Assembly (NCBI GenBank): GCA_039033415.1
Contig: JBCCCR010000023.1
Span: 1 to 64,000 of the forward strand
Reading direction: 5' to 3'
From: Pseudomonadota bacterium
GTDB taxonomy: Bacteria; Pseudomonadota; Gammaproteobacteria; Xanthomonadales; SZUA-38
DNA: 64,000 nucleotides
The position numbers and the translations under genes were made by a program. The notes beneath the pieces were generated by a model. That model was not told where the DNA came from and did no database searches. It saw only the letters and a list, made by a program, of their open reading frames with translations. Shown piece by piece: positions 25,356 to 34,103 of the stretch. Position 1 is the stretch's first letter. Every line of letters starts with the position of its first letter.

Positions 25356-27601
25356 TACAGATCGATTCTCAGCGTGGCACCAGCGTTGAAACCGGGCTGC
25401 GTAAAGCGACCTGGCGCGTCAGCGCCGATACCAGCGGTGTCGATCCAGCGGATGTACTCACGATCACCGATATTGAACAAGCCGGCGTTAAGCGAAATCT
25501 TTGGCGTGAACTGGTAGTACCCGATCAGATCGACAATACCGTACCCGTCAGTGGCAAGACGGTCGCCATCGATATCGTCGGGGTCCTTCGCGTCAACCAG
25601 CGTCCAAAGCAACTCGGCGCCCCAGCGCTGGCTCGGCGCATCGTAGGCGAAGCCGAAAACGCCCGTCAGCGGCTCAACCGTGTTCAACGGGCTGCCGGAC
25701 GCATCATCTTCACCGTCAGCATAGGCGATGGAAGCGCGGACGCGGAAGTTCTCGAGCGCGTCGGAGTAACCCCCAAGTAGCCAGTCGCCGCGGAACTCGG
25801 CGCCCTTAATTTCAACCGCACCCCGGTTAATGGACTGGAAGGTGAGCAAGCCGTCGGCCGGGTCAATCCCACCGGTCGCCAGGAACTGAGGCGCAATGGC
25901 AAACGACTCAATAAAGTTCTCATAGTCGTTCCGGAAGGCGGTTAGCCGCCAGGTGCTGCGGTCGCCTGTGCCGCCGATGCCAATCTCGAAGCCATCGCTG
26001 CGCTCAGACTCAAGATTCGGATTAGCAATCGTTTTGTAGCCGCCGATGAAGTTGGTGAAGCCAACGTTGACGTCGTCATAGGGCGGTGCGCGGAAGCCTT
26101 CGCTATAGCGCCCGTAGAGCGACAGGTAGTTGGTCAGCTCGTACACCACGCCCAGCTTAGCGGTCACCTCCGAATCCTCGTAATCCTCCGGCAGCGGCGA
26201 CCCGGGGTTACCTGCGAGGTAGATTTCGTCAGCGGTGGCGTTTGCGTCGAAGTCGTCGTAGCGCAGGCCCGGAGAGATGGCCAGACGACCGTCAAGAAAC
26301 AGGATCTCGTCCTGAAGGTAGAACGCAGTCTGCTCAACTTCGGTCAGCGGAAAATCCCGCGTTGGAAATGCGGTGAATTCCGGCAGCGGGATCCCGTCGA
26401 CGGTCTGGGTAAAACCATCTCGGCGGCTGGCGTTGTCGGTTTGAAACCAGTCAAAGCCGTAGCTGATCAGGTGTTCAGCGCCAAACAGGTTCAAACCCTT
26501 GTCGAACTGGGCGAATGCACCGGAGATTTCCTGCTCGTAGCGGGAGGTGCGGTTACGGAAGTTGGGGCCAAACGTTGGGCTCAGTCGGTCTTCACTCGTA
26601 ACCTGAACGGTCTCGGAATCCTGCACATAGGCGGTGGCCTGAATGCGATTGGCGAAGGGAAGATCGCCCTGAAAGCGGTAGGAGACCGAGGTGCGTGTGC
26701 GCTCTCGAGTATCGACGGCATCCCGGGTTTGAGTCACCGTGCCCCTGCTCACCAAACCGTAGTCGGACAGCACCTGCGTATCTGCATCGTTTGTGAAGTA
26801 ATCGACGCTCACCGAAAACTGGTGCGCTTCGCTGGGTGCGTAGGTCACGCGGGCCAGAATGTTGTCCGATTCGATCGACTGCGGGTCGGCAAACTCGCGA
26901 GTTGGGCCCGTTCCCCCGACCGACCCATTCGTTTCGGTTTCAGAGAAATCGCGGCGGGTATAAGTCAGCAGGCCGGCAAGCTGCTCATTACCGCCGGCGA
27001 AGGTCACCGTTCCAACCGTACTCTCATCAGCGCTCGAGTAGCCGAGCTTGAGTCCGGTGTAAAACGGATCTCCATCGCGCAGGTAGTCCTGCGGCTGGCG
27101 AGTCGTGAGTGCCACGACGCCGCCGAGCGCGTCGCTGCCATATAGAGAGGACGTCGGTCCACGGGCAATCTCCGCCCTATCGAGCGACTCCAGATCGACG
27201 AAATCTCTCCTGGCGCTCAGGAACGGGCCGAATGAGAACTCTTCGGGCACCCGAATACCGTCGACAACTGTGAGCACGCGATTGCCGCCGATGCCCCGGA
27301 TGTTGAAACCACCGAGGCCGAAACGGCTGCCGGTGCCGCCGACGGATACGCCAGGTTCGAAGCGAACCAAATCGGCGATGTCGCGAGCGATCTCGCGATC
27401 GATATCCTCGGCTGTCTTGACGGTCACGGTCGCGGCGACCTCACTGATCGCCTTTTCGGTCCGGGTACCAACGACAGTAACGGTCTCCAGCTTAGCGGCG
27501 CGTCCTTCGTCGTTACTTTCTTCGGAGTCGTCTTGCGCATGCGCAAGGGGGATTGCTACAGCTATGGCTGCAGCCAGGGTCAGGGAAAATGCAGGTTTCA
27601 C
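25355..27601 (-). CDS. hmuR: TonB-dependent heme/hemoglobin receptor
   Basis: The likely start is the GTG at 27601 (VKPAFSLTLAAAIAVAIPLAHAQ signal peptide), six bases after GAGG; a TTG at 27619 is also in frame. The product of about 748 residues has a TonB box (LETVTVVGTRTEKAI), a plug (DLVRFEPGVSVGGTGSRFG, NRVLTVVDGIRVPEEF) and a barrel ending ATLRIDL. It carries both hemoprotein-receptor motifs, FRAP (GFRAPPYDD) and NPNL (IANPNLESERSDGFE). The histidine usually found between them is not evident. First gene of the heme operon, upstream of hmuTUV. Confidence 0.9.
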   Translation of the reverse strand: MKPAFSLTLAAAIAVAIPLAHAQDDSEESNDEGRAAKLETVTVVGTRTEKAISEVAATVTVKTAEDIDREIARDIADLVRFEPGVSVGGTGSRFGLGGFNIRGIGGNRVLTVVDGIRVPEEFSFGPFLSARRDFVDLESLDRAEIARGPTSSLYGSDALGGVVALTTRQPQDYLRDGDPFYTGLKLGYSSADESTVGTVTFAGGNEQLAGLLTYTRRDFSETETNGSVGGTGPTREFADPQSIESDNILARVTYAPSEAHQFSVSVDYFTNDADTQVLSDYGLVSRGTVTQTRDAVDTRERTRTSVSYRFQGDLPFANRIQATAYVQDSETVQVTSEDRLSPTFGPNFRNRTSRYEQEISGAFAQFDKGLNLFGAEHLISYGFDWFQTDNASRRDGFTQTVDGIPLPEFTAFPTRDFPLTEVEQTAFYLQDEILFLDGRLAISPGLRYDDFDANATADEIYLAGNPGSPLPEDYEDSEVTAKLGVVYELTNYLSLYGRYSEGFRAPPYDDVNVGFTNFIGGYKTIANPNLESERSDGFEIGIGGTGDRSTWRLTAFRNDYENFIESFAIAPQFLATGGIDPADGLLTFQSINRGAVEIKGAEFRGDWLLGGYSDALENFRVRASIAYADGEDDASGSPLNTVEPLTGVFGFAYDAPSQRWGAELLWTLVDAKDPDDIDGDRLATDGYGIVDLIGYYQFTPKISLNAGLFNIGDREYIRWIDTAGIGADAPGRFTQPGFNAGATLRIDL

Positions 27602-27623
27602 GACATACCTCGAGTGCAAACGT

Positions 27624-27660
27624 AAATCGAAACGATTTGCAATAATAATCTTATCTATTC
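27624..27660. promoter_or_regulatory. Palindromes and AT-rich operator-like DNA upstream of hmuR
   Basis: AAATCGAAACGATTT (27624-27638) is a 15-base palindrome, and the adjoining TGCAATAATAATCTTATCT is rich in the NATAAT-type hexamers from which Fur boxes are built. Both lie within 60 bases of the hmuR start, where an iron-responsive operator is expected. The match to the Fur consensus is loose, so the assignment is tentative. Confidence 0.4.
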
Positions 27661-27727
27661 TCGAATGGAACTAGGTATTTGTCGAAAGTGCGCGCAGCAC
27701 CTCACCGCCCAGTCGGGAGATAGAGAC

Positions 27728-27808
27728 CCTGCAACTCGGTCGAAACTAAGCCGGGGAACCCCTCGAGATCAGCGCGGAAACTGCGCATACGCGACACCGA
27801 GTTGCAGG
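27728..27808. repeat. 13-base perfect inverted repeat in the hmuR-fur gap
   Basis: CCTGCAACTCGGT (27728-27740) and its exact reverse complement (27796-27808) enclose 55 bases. The 394-base gap 27602-27995 otherwise shows no protein gene; it holds the hmuR upstream region, this pair and a REP half site near its end. The repeat could fold into a long hairpin or be a REPIN-like remnant of another family. Confidence 0.5.
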
Positions 27809-27954
27809 TGGCACGTCTGCGGAATAGACAATGGGAGCGCGGTGACGATCCAGCGGTATTTTTTCAGAGGTTTCGCCGCAAGACACGGCGGCCTGTTGCT
27901 TAGAGGTTGAGCCCGTTGTTGGCTTAGGTCAGGTCGTAGGACAACTAATTTAGA

Positions 27955-27990
27955 GTTCTTGGGGTCAGGACCAAGGCGATCTCGCCTTCA
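27955..27990. repeat. REP half site with hairpin beside the fur gene
   Basis: GTTCTTGGGGTCAGGACCAA (from 27955) resembles the tip of the RAYT element ends. It runs into a small hairpin (AAGGCG-ATCT-CGCCTT) ending six bases before the fur stop codon. It looks like a single degenerate REP sequence of the same family and may double as the fur transcript end. Confidence 0.5.
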
Positions 27991-27995
27991 CAGGG

Positions 27996-28466
27996 TTACC
28001 GCAATGTTGATGAACGCCGCTGACGTACGGGCCGACCTGTTCTCCGCGATCGCTTTCCGCGAGGAACGACATAGAGGTTTAGCGCGTAATCGACCAGCTC
28101 AAAGCCCGCCTTCTCGGCGATGTGCTTTACTTGGGCCTCAATTGCGGGGTTTTCAAAGCCAATGACTTTGCCAGATTCCGTATCGATCAGGTGATCATGC
28201 CTCGCCCCGCCGCATTTTTCGTAGCGCGCCCGCTGGCTGCCAAACTCTCGGCGCTGCACAAGTCCTTTCTTTTCGAATTCGGCCAAAATACGGTAGACCG
28301 TGCTGAGCGCGACAGACTTTTCGGAGCGCTCGTTGATCATCAAGTGGATTTCGGGGGCATTTGGATGATCTTCCGCCCGATCCAGAACATCGCAAACCAG
28401 CTCGCGCTGCGGCGTCCATTTCAGCCCAGCTTCCCGTAGCTGCTCTACCAATCGCGTTTCTACCAC
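27996..28466 (-). CDS. fur: Fur/Mur-family metal-responsive regulator
   Basis: 156 residues. The winged-helix domain has LKWTPQRELVCDVL and VALSTVYRILAEFEKKGLV; the metal site region reads RHDHLIDTESGKVIGFENP. Instead of the Cys-x-x-Cys of E. coli Fur it has DTES, as in Fur/Mur proteins that lack the structural zinc cysteines. The C-terminus ends with an unusual basic tail (GKRSRRTGRPVRQRRSSTLR). Next to the heme operon it is the obvious candidate to repress iron genes through boxes such as 15297-15315; the metal it senses cannot be read from sequence alone. Confidence 0.85.
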   Translation of the reverse strand: MVETRLVEQLREAGLKWTPQRELVCDVLDRAEDHPNAPEIHLMINERSEKSVALSTVYRILAEFEKKGLVQRREFGSQRARYEKCGGARHDHLIDTESGKVIGFENPAIEAQVKHIAEKAGFELVDYALNLYVVPRGKRSRRTGRPVRQRRSSTLR

Positions 28467-28880
28467 GTAACAACGTCTCCATGGCGCTATCCTGAGAAAC
28501 CGTGCGCCAGATTGATTAGGCTCCTACCTATATAGACGCTTTAGACCGCCCTGAATCACCCCCTGCGTGCGAAAAAATTTGGAAAACGACACATTCTTGC
28601 TAACGAACTCGCGTCCCATATCCGATTGAGATTGCCCGCGTGCTCGGAATTCTTGGGGCCAGGACTAAGTGCCAGCTCCGGTCAAGCGCACCTAAAGGAG
28701 ACCGAGCTGGCACTTGGTTGTGGCCCAAGGATTCAACGAAAATATCCCTATCAACTTAAAAGCGATTACGCGGTCGAACAATTGAGAGTTAGAGACAGTT
28801 TCTTGCAGTATCCGTATGACAATTCAGAACGCGTGTCATCTGCCAAATACGGTCATACGAACACTCGCTCCGTTGTTCGC
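28467..28880. other. Intergenic gap between fur and the NTR-like secreted protein gene
   Basis: These 414 bases hold the divergent upstream regions of fur (minus) and the 28881 gene (plus) plus an inverted REP pair at 28652-28729. A frame open from 28626 crosses the REP pair but lacks a signal peptide until the ATG at 28881, so I do not count it as coding. No convincing Fur box is visible upstream of fur. Confidence 0.5.
28652..28729. repeat. REPIN-like inverted pair of REP sequences
   Basis: The left arm (28652-28678, CTTGGGGCCAGGACTAAGTG...) and right arm (28704-28729) are imperfect reverse complements that share the exact core AGTGCCAGCTC/GAGCTGGCACT, with about 25 bases between. The arms resemble the RAYT element ends at 9.3 and 20.4 kb (GGGG-Y-CAGG then AAGTGCCAG). 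Two REPs in opposite orientation are the REPIN form that RAYTs are known to spread. Confidence 0.7.
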
Positions 28881-29729
28881 ATGAGAATTTTCGATGCCAC
28901 ATTCTTCGCTGCGTGCGCGCTGATCCACGCGACTGCTTGGTCGTGCGGCGCGAGACCCGAAACGACAGCCGAAGCGTACGCGGCTGTGCAAGATGTTGCT
29001 CTTGTGAGAATCACCGGCGTTTGGTTCGAGGAACACATCAAAGAATTCGATTTGCGAGCGCAGTTCGAATTGGTGGAGAGTTTCAAAGGGAATCTTGGCG
29101 AACGTGGGGAGATTTCCCATGCATTCGCGTCACACAGTCTGCTTCTGGTGCCCGGCGTCTACTACCTTCTATATCTATATCCTGGTCACTCCGTCAGCTT
29201 CTGCACTGGTTCTACCTCAGTGCCGATGACCCCGGACGAAGTGCCCGAACACTACCAGGCCATTTTTCGGGAGCTACGTATTCTCTCAAAAGTTGAACCA
29301 ATAAGTCTGCAAACCTCGCTTGAGGGCAAAGAGCGAAAGCCTTTTTGGGCGTCGCGGATTCGAAATTTACGACCACACGCCGGAGAGGTAGTGATTCATG
29401 ATTTGGTTGATGGCGTCATGTCCGGCGAAGCAACCTACACCGTCGCGCTTTACTCGTACCTAAATGGCCACCATGGCGATAAGAACCACTGGCAGTACCT
29501 TGTAGCGTTCAGCGGAGTCTACAGAATTGGACCGGTTCAGGTAGCGGGAGGTCGTCAACGTTTTGAGGAGCTGGAGATTACGAACCGCACCGCAATCCTA
29601 AAGGGACTCCGTCATCACCGAGACGACCCGATGTGCTGCCCGACAGTTCCGATTTCGATCCGATACCAAATCAACAACGGCACTCTGGTTGCTCTGGGGT
29701 CTGATCTATCAGAAACCGAACAGCAATAA
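28881..29729 (+). CDS. Secreted protein with NTR/TIMP-like N-terminal region, function unknown
   Basis: I start it at the ATG 28881, which opens a signal peptide (MRIFDATFFAACALIHATAWSC); 282 residues. After the peptide, ALVRITGVWFEEHIKEFDLR, FELVESFKGNLGERGEI and VPGVYYLLYLYPG with flanking cysteines follow the pattern of NTR/TIMP-like domains (variable strand, F.V...KG, then G..YL.Y). The C-terminal half (VVIHDLVDGVMSGEATYTVAL) is unlike anything I recognise. No clear Shine-Dalgarno is present. It lies between a REPIN and the glutaminase gene, 9 bases upstream of the latter. Confidence 0.65.
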   Translation: MRIFDATFFAACALIHATAWSCGARPETTAEAYAAVQDVALVRITGVWFEEHIKEFDLRAQFELVESFKGNLGERGEISHAFASHSLLLVPGVYYLLYLYPGHSVSFCTGSTSVPMTPDEVPEHYQAIFRELRILSKVEPISLQTSLEGKERKPFWASRIRNLRPHAGEVVIHDLVDGVMSGEATYTVALYSYLNGHHGDKNHWQYLVAFSGVYRIGPVQVAGGRQRFEELEITNRTAILKGLRHHRDDPMCCPTVPISIRYQINNGTLVALGSDLSETEQQ

Positions 29730-29738
29730 GAAACTAAG

Positions 29739-30653
29739 ATGCCCGAATACCAGTCAATACTCGAAGCCCTTTACCTTGAAGCTGCCAAAGCCACTGACCG
29801 AGGCGTTGTCGCCTCCTATATTCCCGAGCTGGCGAAAATTGACGTCGACCAGTTTGGATTGCATCTGAGGACTTCGGACGGCTCAGAGTATGGCGTTGGC
29901 CAACACGATGTTCCCTTCTCCATACAGAGTATTTCGAAGGTACTGGCCCTAGCGAAGGCCCTGTCGATCGAGGGAGTCGATCCGTGGGACCGCGTGGATG
30001 TAGAACCCTCTGGAAATCCCTTCAATTACCTGTCTTTGCTCGAACAGGAAAACGGTATTCCGCGAAATCCGCTGATCAACGCCGGCGCCATCGTTATCTC
30101 CGACATTCTGGTATCCCTGCTGGAAAACCCCAAGGCAGAGTTTCTCGCGTTTGTTCGAGAACTGGCCGGTGACGATGAGATCGACTACAACATCGACGTG
30201 GCGCGATCAGAGAGAGCAACAGGTTTTCGCAACTTCGCGGCAGCCAACTTGCTGAAGTCCTTCGGCAACCTGGAGAACAATGTTGACGAGGTGCTGGATT
30301 TCTACTTCCATCAGTGCGCGATCGAAATGAGCTGCGCACAGTTGAGCAAGGCATTTCACCTGTTCAGCAATCAGGGAAGGTGCCTTTCCAACAAAGCCCA
30401 TATCACCGGCAGCCAGGCCAAACGGATCAATGCCCTAATGCTCACCTGCGGCTTTTATGATGAAGCCGGCGAATTCGCCTTTGAGGTTGGTCTGCCAGGA
30501 AAGAGCGGTGTCGGGGGCGGAATCATTACCCTGCTTCCCGATCAGTTTGTGCTGGCTGCGTGGTCGCCGGGCCTGAATTCAAAAGGCAACTCACTGCTCG
30601 GAATGGCGGCGCTGGAGCGCTTTACCTCCGCAACAAGGCTTTCCATTTTTTAG
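29739..30653 (+). CDS. glsA: Glutaminase A
   Basis: 304 residues covering the whole glutaminase family. The catalytic serine-lysine motif is FSIQSISKVLALAKAL, with GNPFNYLSLLEQENGIPRNPLINAGAI, RNFAAANLLKSFGN and GLPGKSGVGGGIITLLPDQ as further conserved blocks. It hydrolyses glutamine to glutamate and ammonia in the cytoplasm. It starts 9 bases after the NTR-like gene, yet their functions seem unrelated. Confidence 0.93.
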   Translation: MPEYQSILEALYLEAAKATDRGVVASYIPELAKIDVDQFGLHLRTSDGSEYGVGQHDVPFSIQSISKVLALAKALSIEGVDPWDRVDVEPSGNPFNYLSLLEQENGIPRNPLINAGAIVISDILVSLLENPKAEFLAFVRELAGDDEIDYNIDVARSERATGFRNFAAANLLKSFGNLENNVDEVLDFYFHQCAIEMSCAQLSKAFHLFSNQGRCLSNKAHITGSQAKRINALMLTCGFYDEAGEFAFEVGLPGKSGVGGGIITLLPDQFVLAAWSPGLNSKGNSLLGMAALERFTSATRLSIF

Positions 30654-30896
30654 CCACTCCTCGTATAAGTCCGGCCACACCGACCTGGCTCTCGGGCAGC
30701 ACCCACCGCAAGCCGCCCCCAAGACTGAAGTGCGAACTTTCTCATCCGATGGACCCACCGCGCCCGCAAACTCCATAACCCGGTGACCGCAGGGGCTGAC
30801 CTGGCTCAGCTGTCGGCTTGACCAGGATTTCATTGTTGACCTCATTTCTGCGGGGATTGCGCTTCACCTAAGTAGCAAATCGAACAAGTCCGGTTT

Positions 30897-32846
30897 ATGA
30901 ATCGCACAGTTACCTTTCTCGCTATCGCTTCGGCGCTGGGAACTCCAGCTGCCTCAACGGCGCAAAATATCGATCTCGAGATGTTTACGAACGGGGTTCA
31001 GATCATCAGTGATGATAACCTCGGACTTGGGATCAGCGTTTCCGGGGCAGGCGACGTCAACGGGGATGGGTTAAGCGACGTCATCGTCGGCCTGTACGGG
31101 GAAGGTCCTAGTGGAGTCGGTGAGTCTTATGTCGTATTCGGGAAAGCGAGCAACGAAGCGATTGATCTCGGCACTATCGACGGCGCAGGCTTCCGCATTG
31201 ATGGTCGGGAGGCCGCCGAGCGCTCAGGGTTTAGCGTATCGGGTGTCGGCGATTTCAACGGTGACGGCCTGGCGGATCTAGCGGTTGGAACCCTTAATCT
31301 AACCCCAGCTGCGCCGGGCGAAACCTATCTTGTGTTCGGTAAAGCGACCGATACGCCGGTGGACCTTGGTGCGCTCAGCACCGATGGCATCCGCATCAGC
31401 GGAACTGGCAACGAGCGTTCGGGAAACAGCGTCTCAGGGGCGGGCGACGTGAATGGGGACGGGTTAGCTGACCTCATCATTGGCGCGTACAGAGCGAGTT
31501 TGAACGGCGTCCTTTTTAATGGGGCAGCCTACGTCGTTTTTGGGAGGAGCGACTCTACGGCTATCGATCTAGGGGTGTTGGGCGCCGGCGGCTTTCGGAT
31601 TGATGGCAGCGATGCAAGTGATCGAGCAGGCATCAGCGTTTCCGGTGCTGGCGATGTCAATGGCGACGGGCTGACAGACATCGTTGTAGGCGCGGACGGA
31701 GCCGGCTTATCTGGTGAGAGCTATGTGATCTTTGGCAAAACCGATAGCCTTGCCGTAGAAGTCGGCGACCTCGGCTCTCGCGGCTTTCTCATTTCAGGCG
31801 CGGCGGCTGACGAAGGGGCGGGGCGGAGCGTTGCCGCCGCAGGAGATGTCAACGCGGATGGCCTGGCAGACCTCATCATCGGCGCACCTAACGCAGATCC
31901 GAATGGAAACAACTCGGCTGGGGAAAGCTATGTGGTCTTTGGCAAAGCCGACAATAGTCCCATTGATCTGAGCGCGCTGGGTTCAGACGGCTATGTTATC
32001 CAGGGGATTGATGCCGATGACGAGTCCGGATTTGCCGTTTCCGGCGCCGGTGACGTAAACGGCGATGGCTTCGCTGATGTGATAGTGGGCGCCAGGGGCG
32101 GCGATCCCAACAGCAGGGAAGATGCCGGTGAGAGCTATGTGGTCTTCGGCAAAACGGACTCGACTCCGGTCGACCTAAACGTCCTGGCGAATGCGGGAAT
32201 TCAGATTGACGGCGCCGCGCCATCCAATAACACAGGCTACAGCGTGTCGGGTGCGGGTGACTTTAACGGTGATGGCCTTGCTGATCTGATCTTGGGAGCG
32301 ACAGGTGACAACTCGCCGCGCGGCGAGAGCTACGTGGTTTTTTCCACGCAGGTTGCGCCACCTGACGCAACTTATCGAGCGTATGCTGGTCCAGGCAACG
32401 CGCCACAGCTGGCCATTGGGGTCACCGGCGACGGCAGCAACGATAGCCATCCAGACTCGCGAACCTGGATCGACTTCGCTGACGGCGAAGCGGTCTCTCT
32501 AGTCACTGTCACGCTCACTCGCGGAAGCGGTGACTTTCCAGGTGCCGTCGCGGACGTATCCTGGGAGATTGCCACCAACCGCACCGGCTGGACATCAGCA
32601 CAGGTGGAGTTCCGCTACCTCGAGAGCGAAATAAGCGCAGGCGACGAAGACTCGCTTCAGCTCTACTACTCGGTTGATGGCGCTGCGCCCTTCCGGCCGC
32701 TGGTTTCCTGCGTGGACCCGCTCAGCAATACGATCTCTACGATCGTCAGCGAGACCGGCTTCTTTTTTATCGGGGAGCGGGTCCAGGACAACGTCGTTTT
32801 TGTCAGCAGTTTTGAAAGCAACGAAACACCGTGTGAATCTCCCTGA
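30897..32846 (+). CDS. Secreted FG-GAP beta-propeller protein, seven repeats
   Basis: 649 residues: signal peptide (1-22), then seven FG-GAP units of about 65 residues, each with VSGAGD-[VF]-N-G-D-G-L-x-D-[LIV]-[IV]-[IV]-G, a calcium-binding loop, and ESYVVFGK. Seven repeats make one closed integrin-alpha-type propeller (about 40-490). A C-terminal domain follows and the protein ends close to VFVSSFE plus 10 residues. That ending resembles the F-R-D-[GS]-F-E tail of three proteins at 52-61 kb. It is probably a secreted or surface-attached binding protein; ligand unknown. Confidence 0.85.
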   Translation: MNRTVTFLAIASALGTPAASTAQNIDLEMFTNGVQIISDDNLGLGISVSGAGDVNGDGLSDVIVGLYGEGPSGVGESYVVFGKASNEAIDLGTIDGAGFRIDGREAAERSGFSVSGVGDFNGDGLADLAVGTLNLTPAAPGETYLVFGKATDTPVDLGALSTDGIRISGTGNERSGNSVSGAGDVNGDGLADLIIGAYRASLNGVLFNGAAYVVFGRSDSTAIDLGVLGAGGFRIDGSDASDRAGISVSGAGDVNGDGLTDIVVGADGAGLSGESYVIFGKTDSLAVEVGDLGSRGFLISGAAADEGAGRSVAAAGDVNADGLADLIIGAPNADPNGNNSAGESYVVFGKADNSPIDLSALGSDGYVIQGIDADDESGFAVSGAGDVNGDGFADVIVGARGGDPNSREDAGESYVVFGKTDSTPVDLNVLANAGIQIDGAAPSNNTGYSVSGAGDFNGDGLADLILGATGDNSPRGESYVVFSTQVAPPDATYRAYAGPGNAPQLAIGVTGDGSNDSHPDSRTWIDFADGEAVSLVTVTLTRGSGDFPGAVADVSWEIATNRTGWTSAQVEFRYLESEISAGDEDSLQLYYSVDGAAPFRPLVSCVDPLSNTISTIVSETGFFFIGERVQDNVVFVSSFESNETPCESP

Positions 32847-32991
32847 TAAACCAGAGGCTCAAGAACGGTAACCGAGCCAAGCTTGATCGGTAGCTCGATG
32901 TCCTGATTGGTGAAAAGACGGAACGCTGTCTGTTGATCGTCACGACGTATCGAACACTGTAGCGAGGCGTTGCTGGACAAACTGGCGCAAG

Positions 32992-33840
32992 TTAGAACAC
33001 CACCGTTCTGACGCCGTTCATCTGGACTCGGTATTCGACGTGGGCGTGTATCGCTCGCGCGAGCACGCTGGCCTCCACTTCCCTGCCCATCGTGACCATC
33101 TGCGCCGCGCTCGTCGCGTGGGAAACGCGGCGAACGTCCTGCTCGATGATGGGGCCTTCATCCAGATCCGTCGTGACGTAGTGGGCGGTGGCGCCAATGA
33201 TCTTGACCCCTCGGTCGTGGGCCTGGTGATACGGCTTCGCCCCTTTAAAACTCGGCAGAAACGAATGGTGAATATTGATACAGCGGCCTGCCAGCTGTTC
33301 GCAAAGCCAGGGCGAAAGAATTTGCATGTATCTCGCCAGCACGACCAGGTCGATTTCCCGCTCGTTGACCAGCTCTAGAATCTTCGTCTCCTGCCGACGC
33401 TTGTCCTTTTTGTCTGCAGGAAAATGGAAGTACGGGATGCCATACCATTCGACGATGCCTCGATGGTCATTGTGGTTAGAGACGACCGCCGGGATGTCTA
33501 CCCGCAGCGTTCCTCGTTTCCAACGGTGCAGAAGATCGAGGAGGCAATGATCGGGTTTGGACACCGCCAGGATAATGCGAGGGCGGTATGACAGATCGTG
33601 GAGCTCCCATTCCAGCGCCATGTCACTGGCCATTGCGTCCAGCTCAACCCTGAGCGAGGCCACTTCCTCATCGCTTGGAACAACAACGTGCAGTCGGATA
33701 AAGAACGTTTTTGACACATCATCTCCGAACGACACCGCGTCACGAATGTCGCCGCCGCGTTCACTCACCGCCCTGGAAGCCCGGGTCAGAATACCGGGCC
33801 GGTCCGGGCATCTCATCAGGAGAATTAGTTCAATCGACAT
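32992..33840 (-). CDS. purU: Formyltetrahydrofolate deformylase PurU
   Basis: From the ATG at 33840 the product is 282 residues (a TTG at 33864 is also in frame). An ACT domain (ELILLMRCPDRPGILTRASRAV) is followed by the formyltransferase-like domain with VSNHNDHRGIVEWYGIPYFHFP, LARYMQILSPWLCEQLAGRCINIHHSFLPSFKGAKPYHQA and GATAHYVTTDLDEGPIIEQD (landmarks). The conserved Asn, His and Asp of the catalytic site are present. It releases formate from 10-formyl-THF. It stands alone here. Confidence 0.93.
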   Translation of the reverse strand: MSIELILLMRCPDRPGILTRASRAVSERGGDIRDAVSFGDDVSKTFFIRLHVVVPSDEEVASLRVELDAMASDMALEWELHDLSYRPRIILAVSKPDHCLLDLLHRWKRGTLRVDIPAVVSNHNDHRGIVEWYGIPYFHFPADKKDKRRQETKILELVNEREIDLVVLARYMQILSPWLCEQLAGRCINIHHSFLPSFKGAKPYHQAHDRGVKIIGATAHYVTTDLDEGPIIEQDVRRVSHATSAAQMVTMGREVEASVLARAIHAHVEYRVQMNGVRTVVF

Positions 33841-34103
33841 GGTCGCCACGTAATGCGAAAACAAAGCAGAGTAGCCCCCGAACCAGGCCTGCGCTAGTCG
33901 AACATACGATCAACGGTTGCTGTCGGTTTGGATTGAAAGACCGCTATACCATCTAGCCTATCGAAATCTCGGCTGAGTCAGAATGACCGGTTTGCGGGAA
34001 TTGGCATGGTCAAAACCCGTTCTTTTTTGGAAGCCGCGCTAGGGAGCCTCTTCGAAAACCGTGACTGCTATGATTCCGACGTACTGAAGGGAGAAAACAG
34101 CCC

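Noticed and set aside
28626-28880. An upstream ATG at 28626 extending the NTR-like gene
   Set aside because: The extra 85 residues cross a REP pair and precede the only credible signal peptide, so 28881 is preferred.
32847-33020. Possible riboswitch or terminator between the FG-GAP gene and purU
   Set aside because: I found no recognisable glycine, THF or other riboswitch core or strong hairpin.
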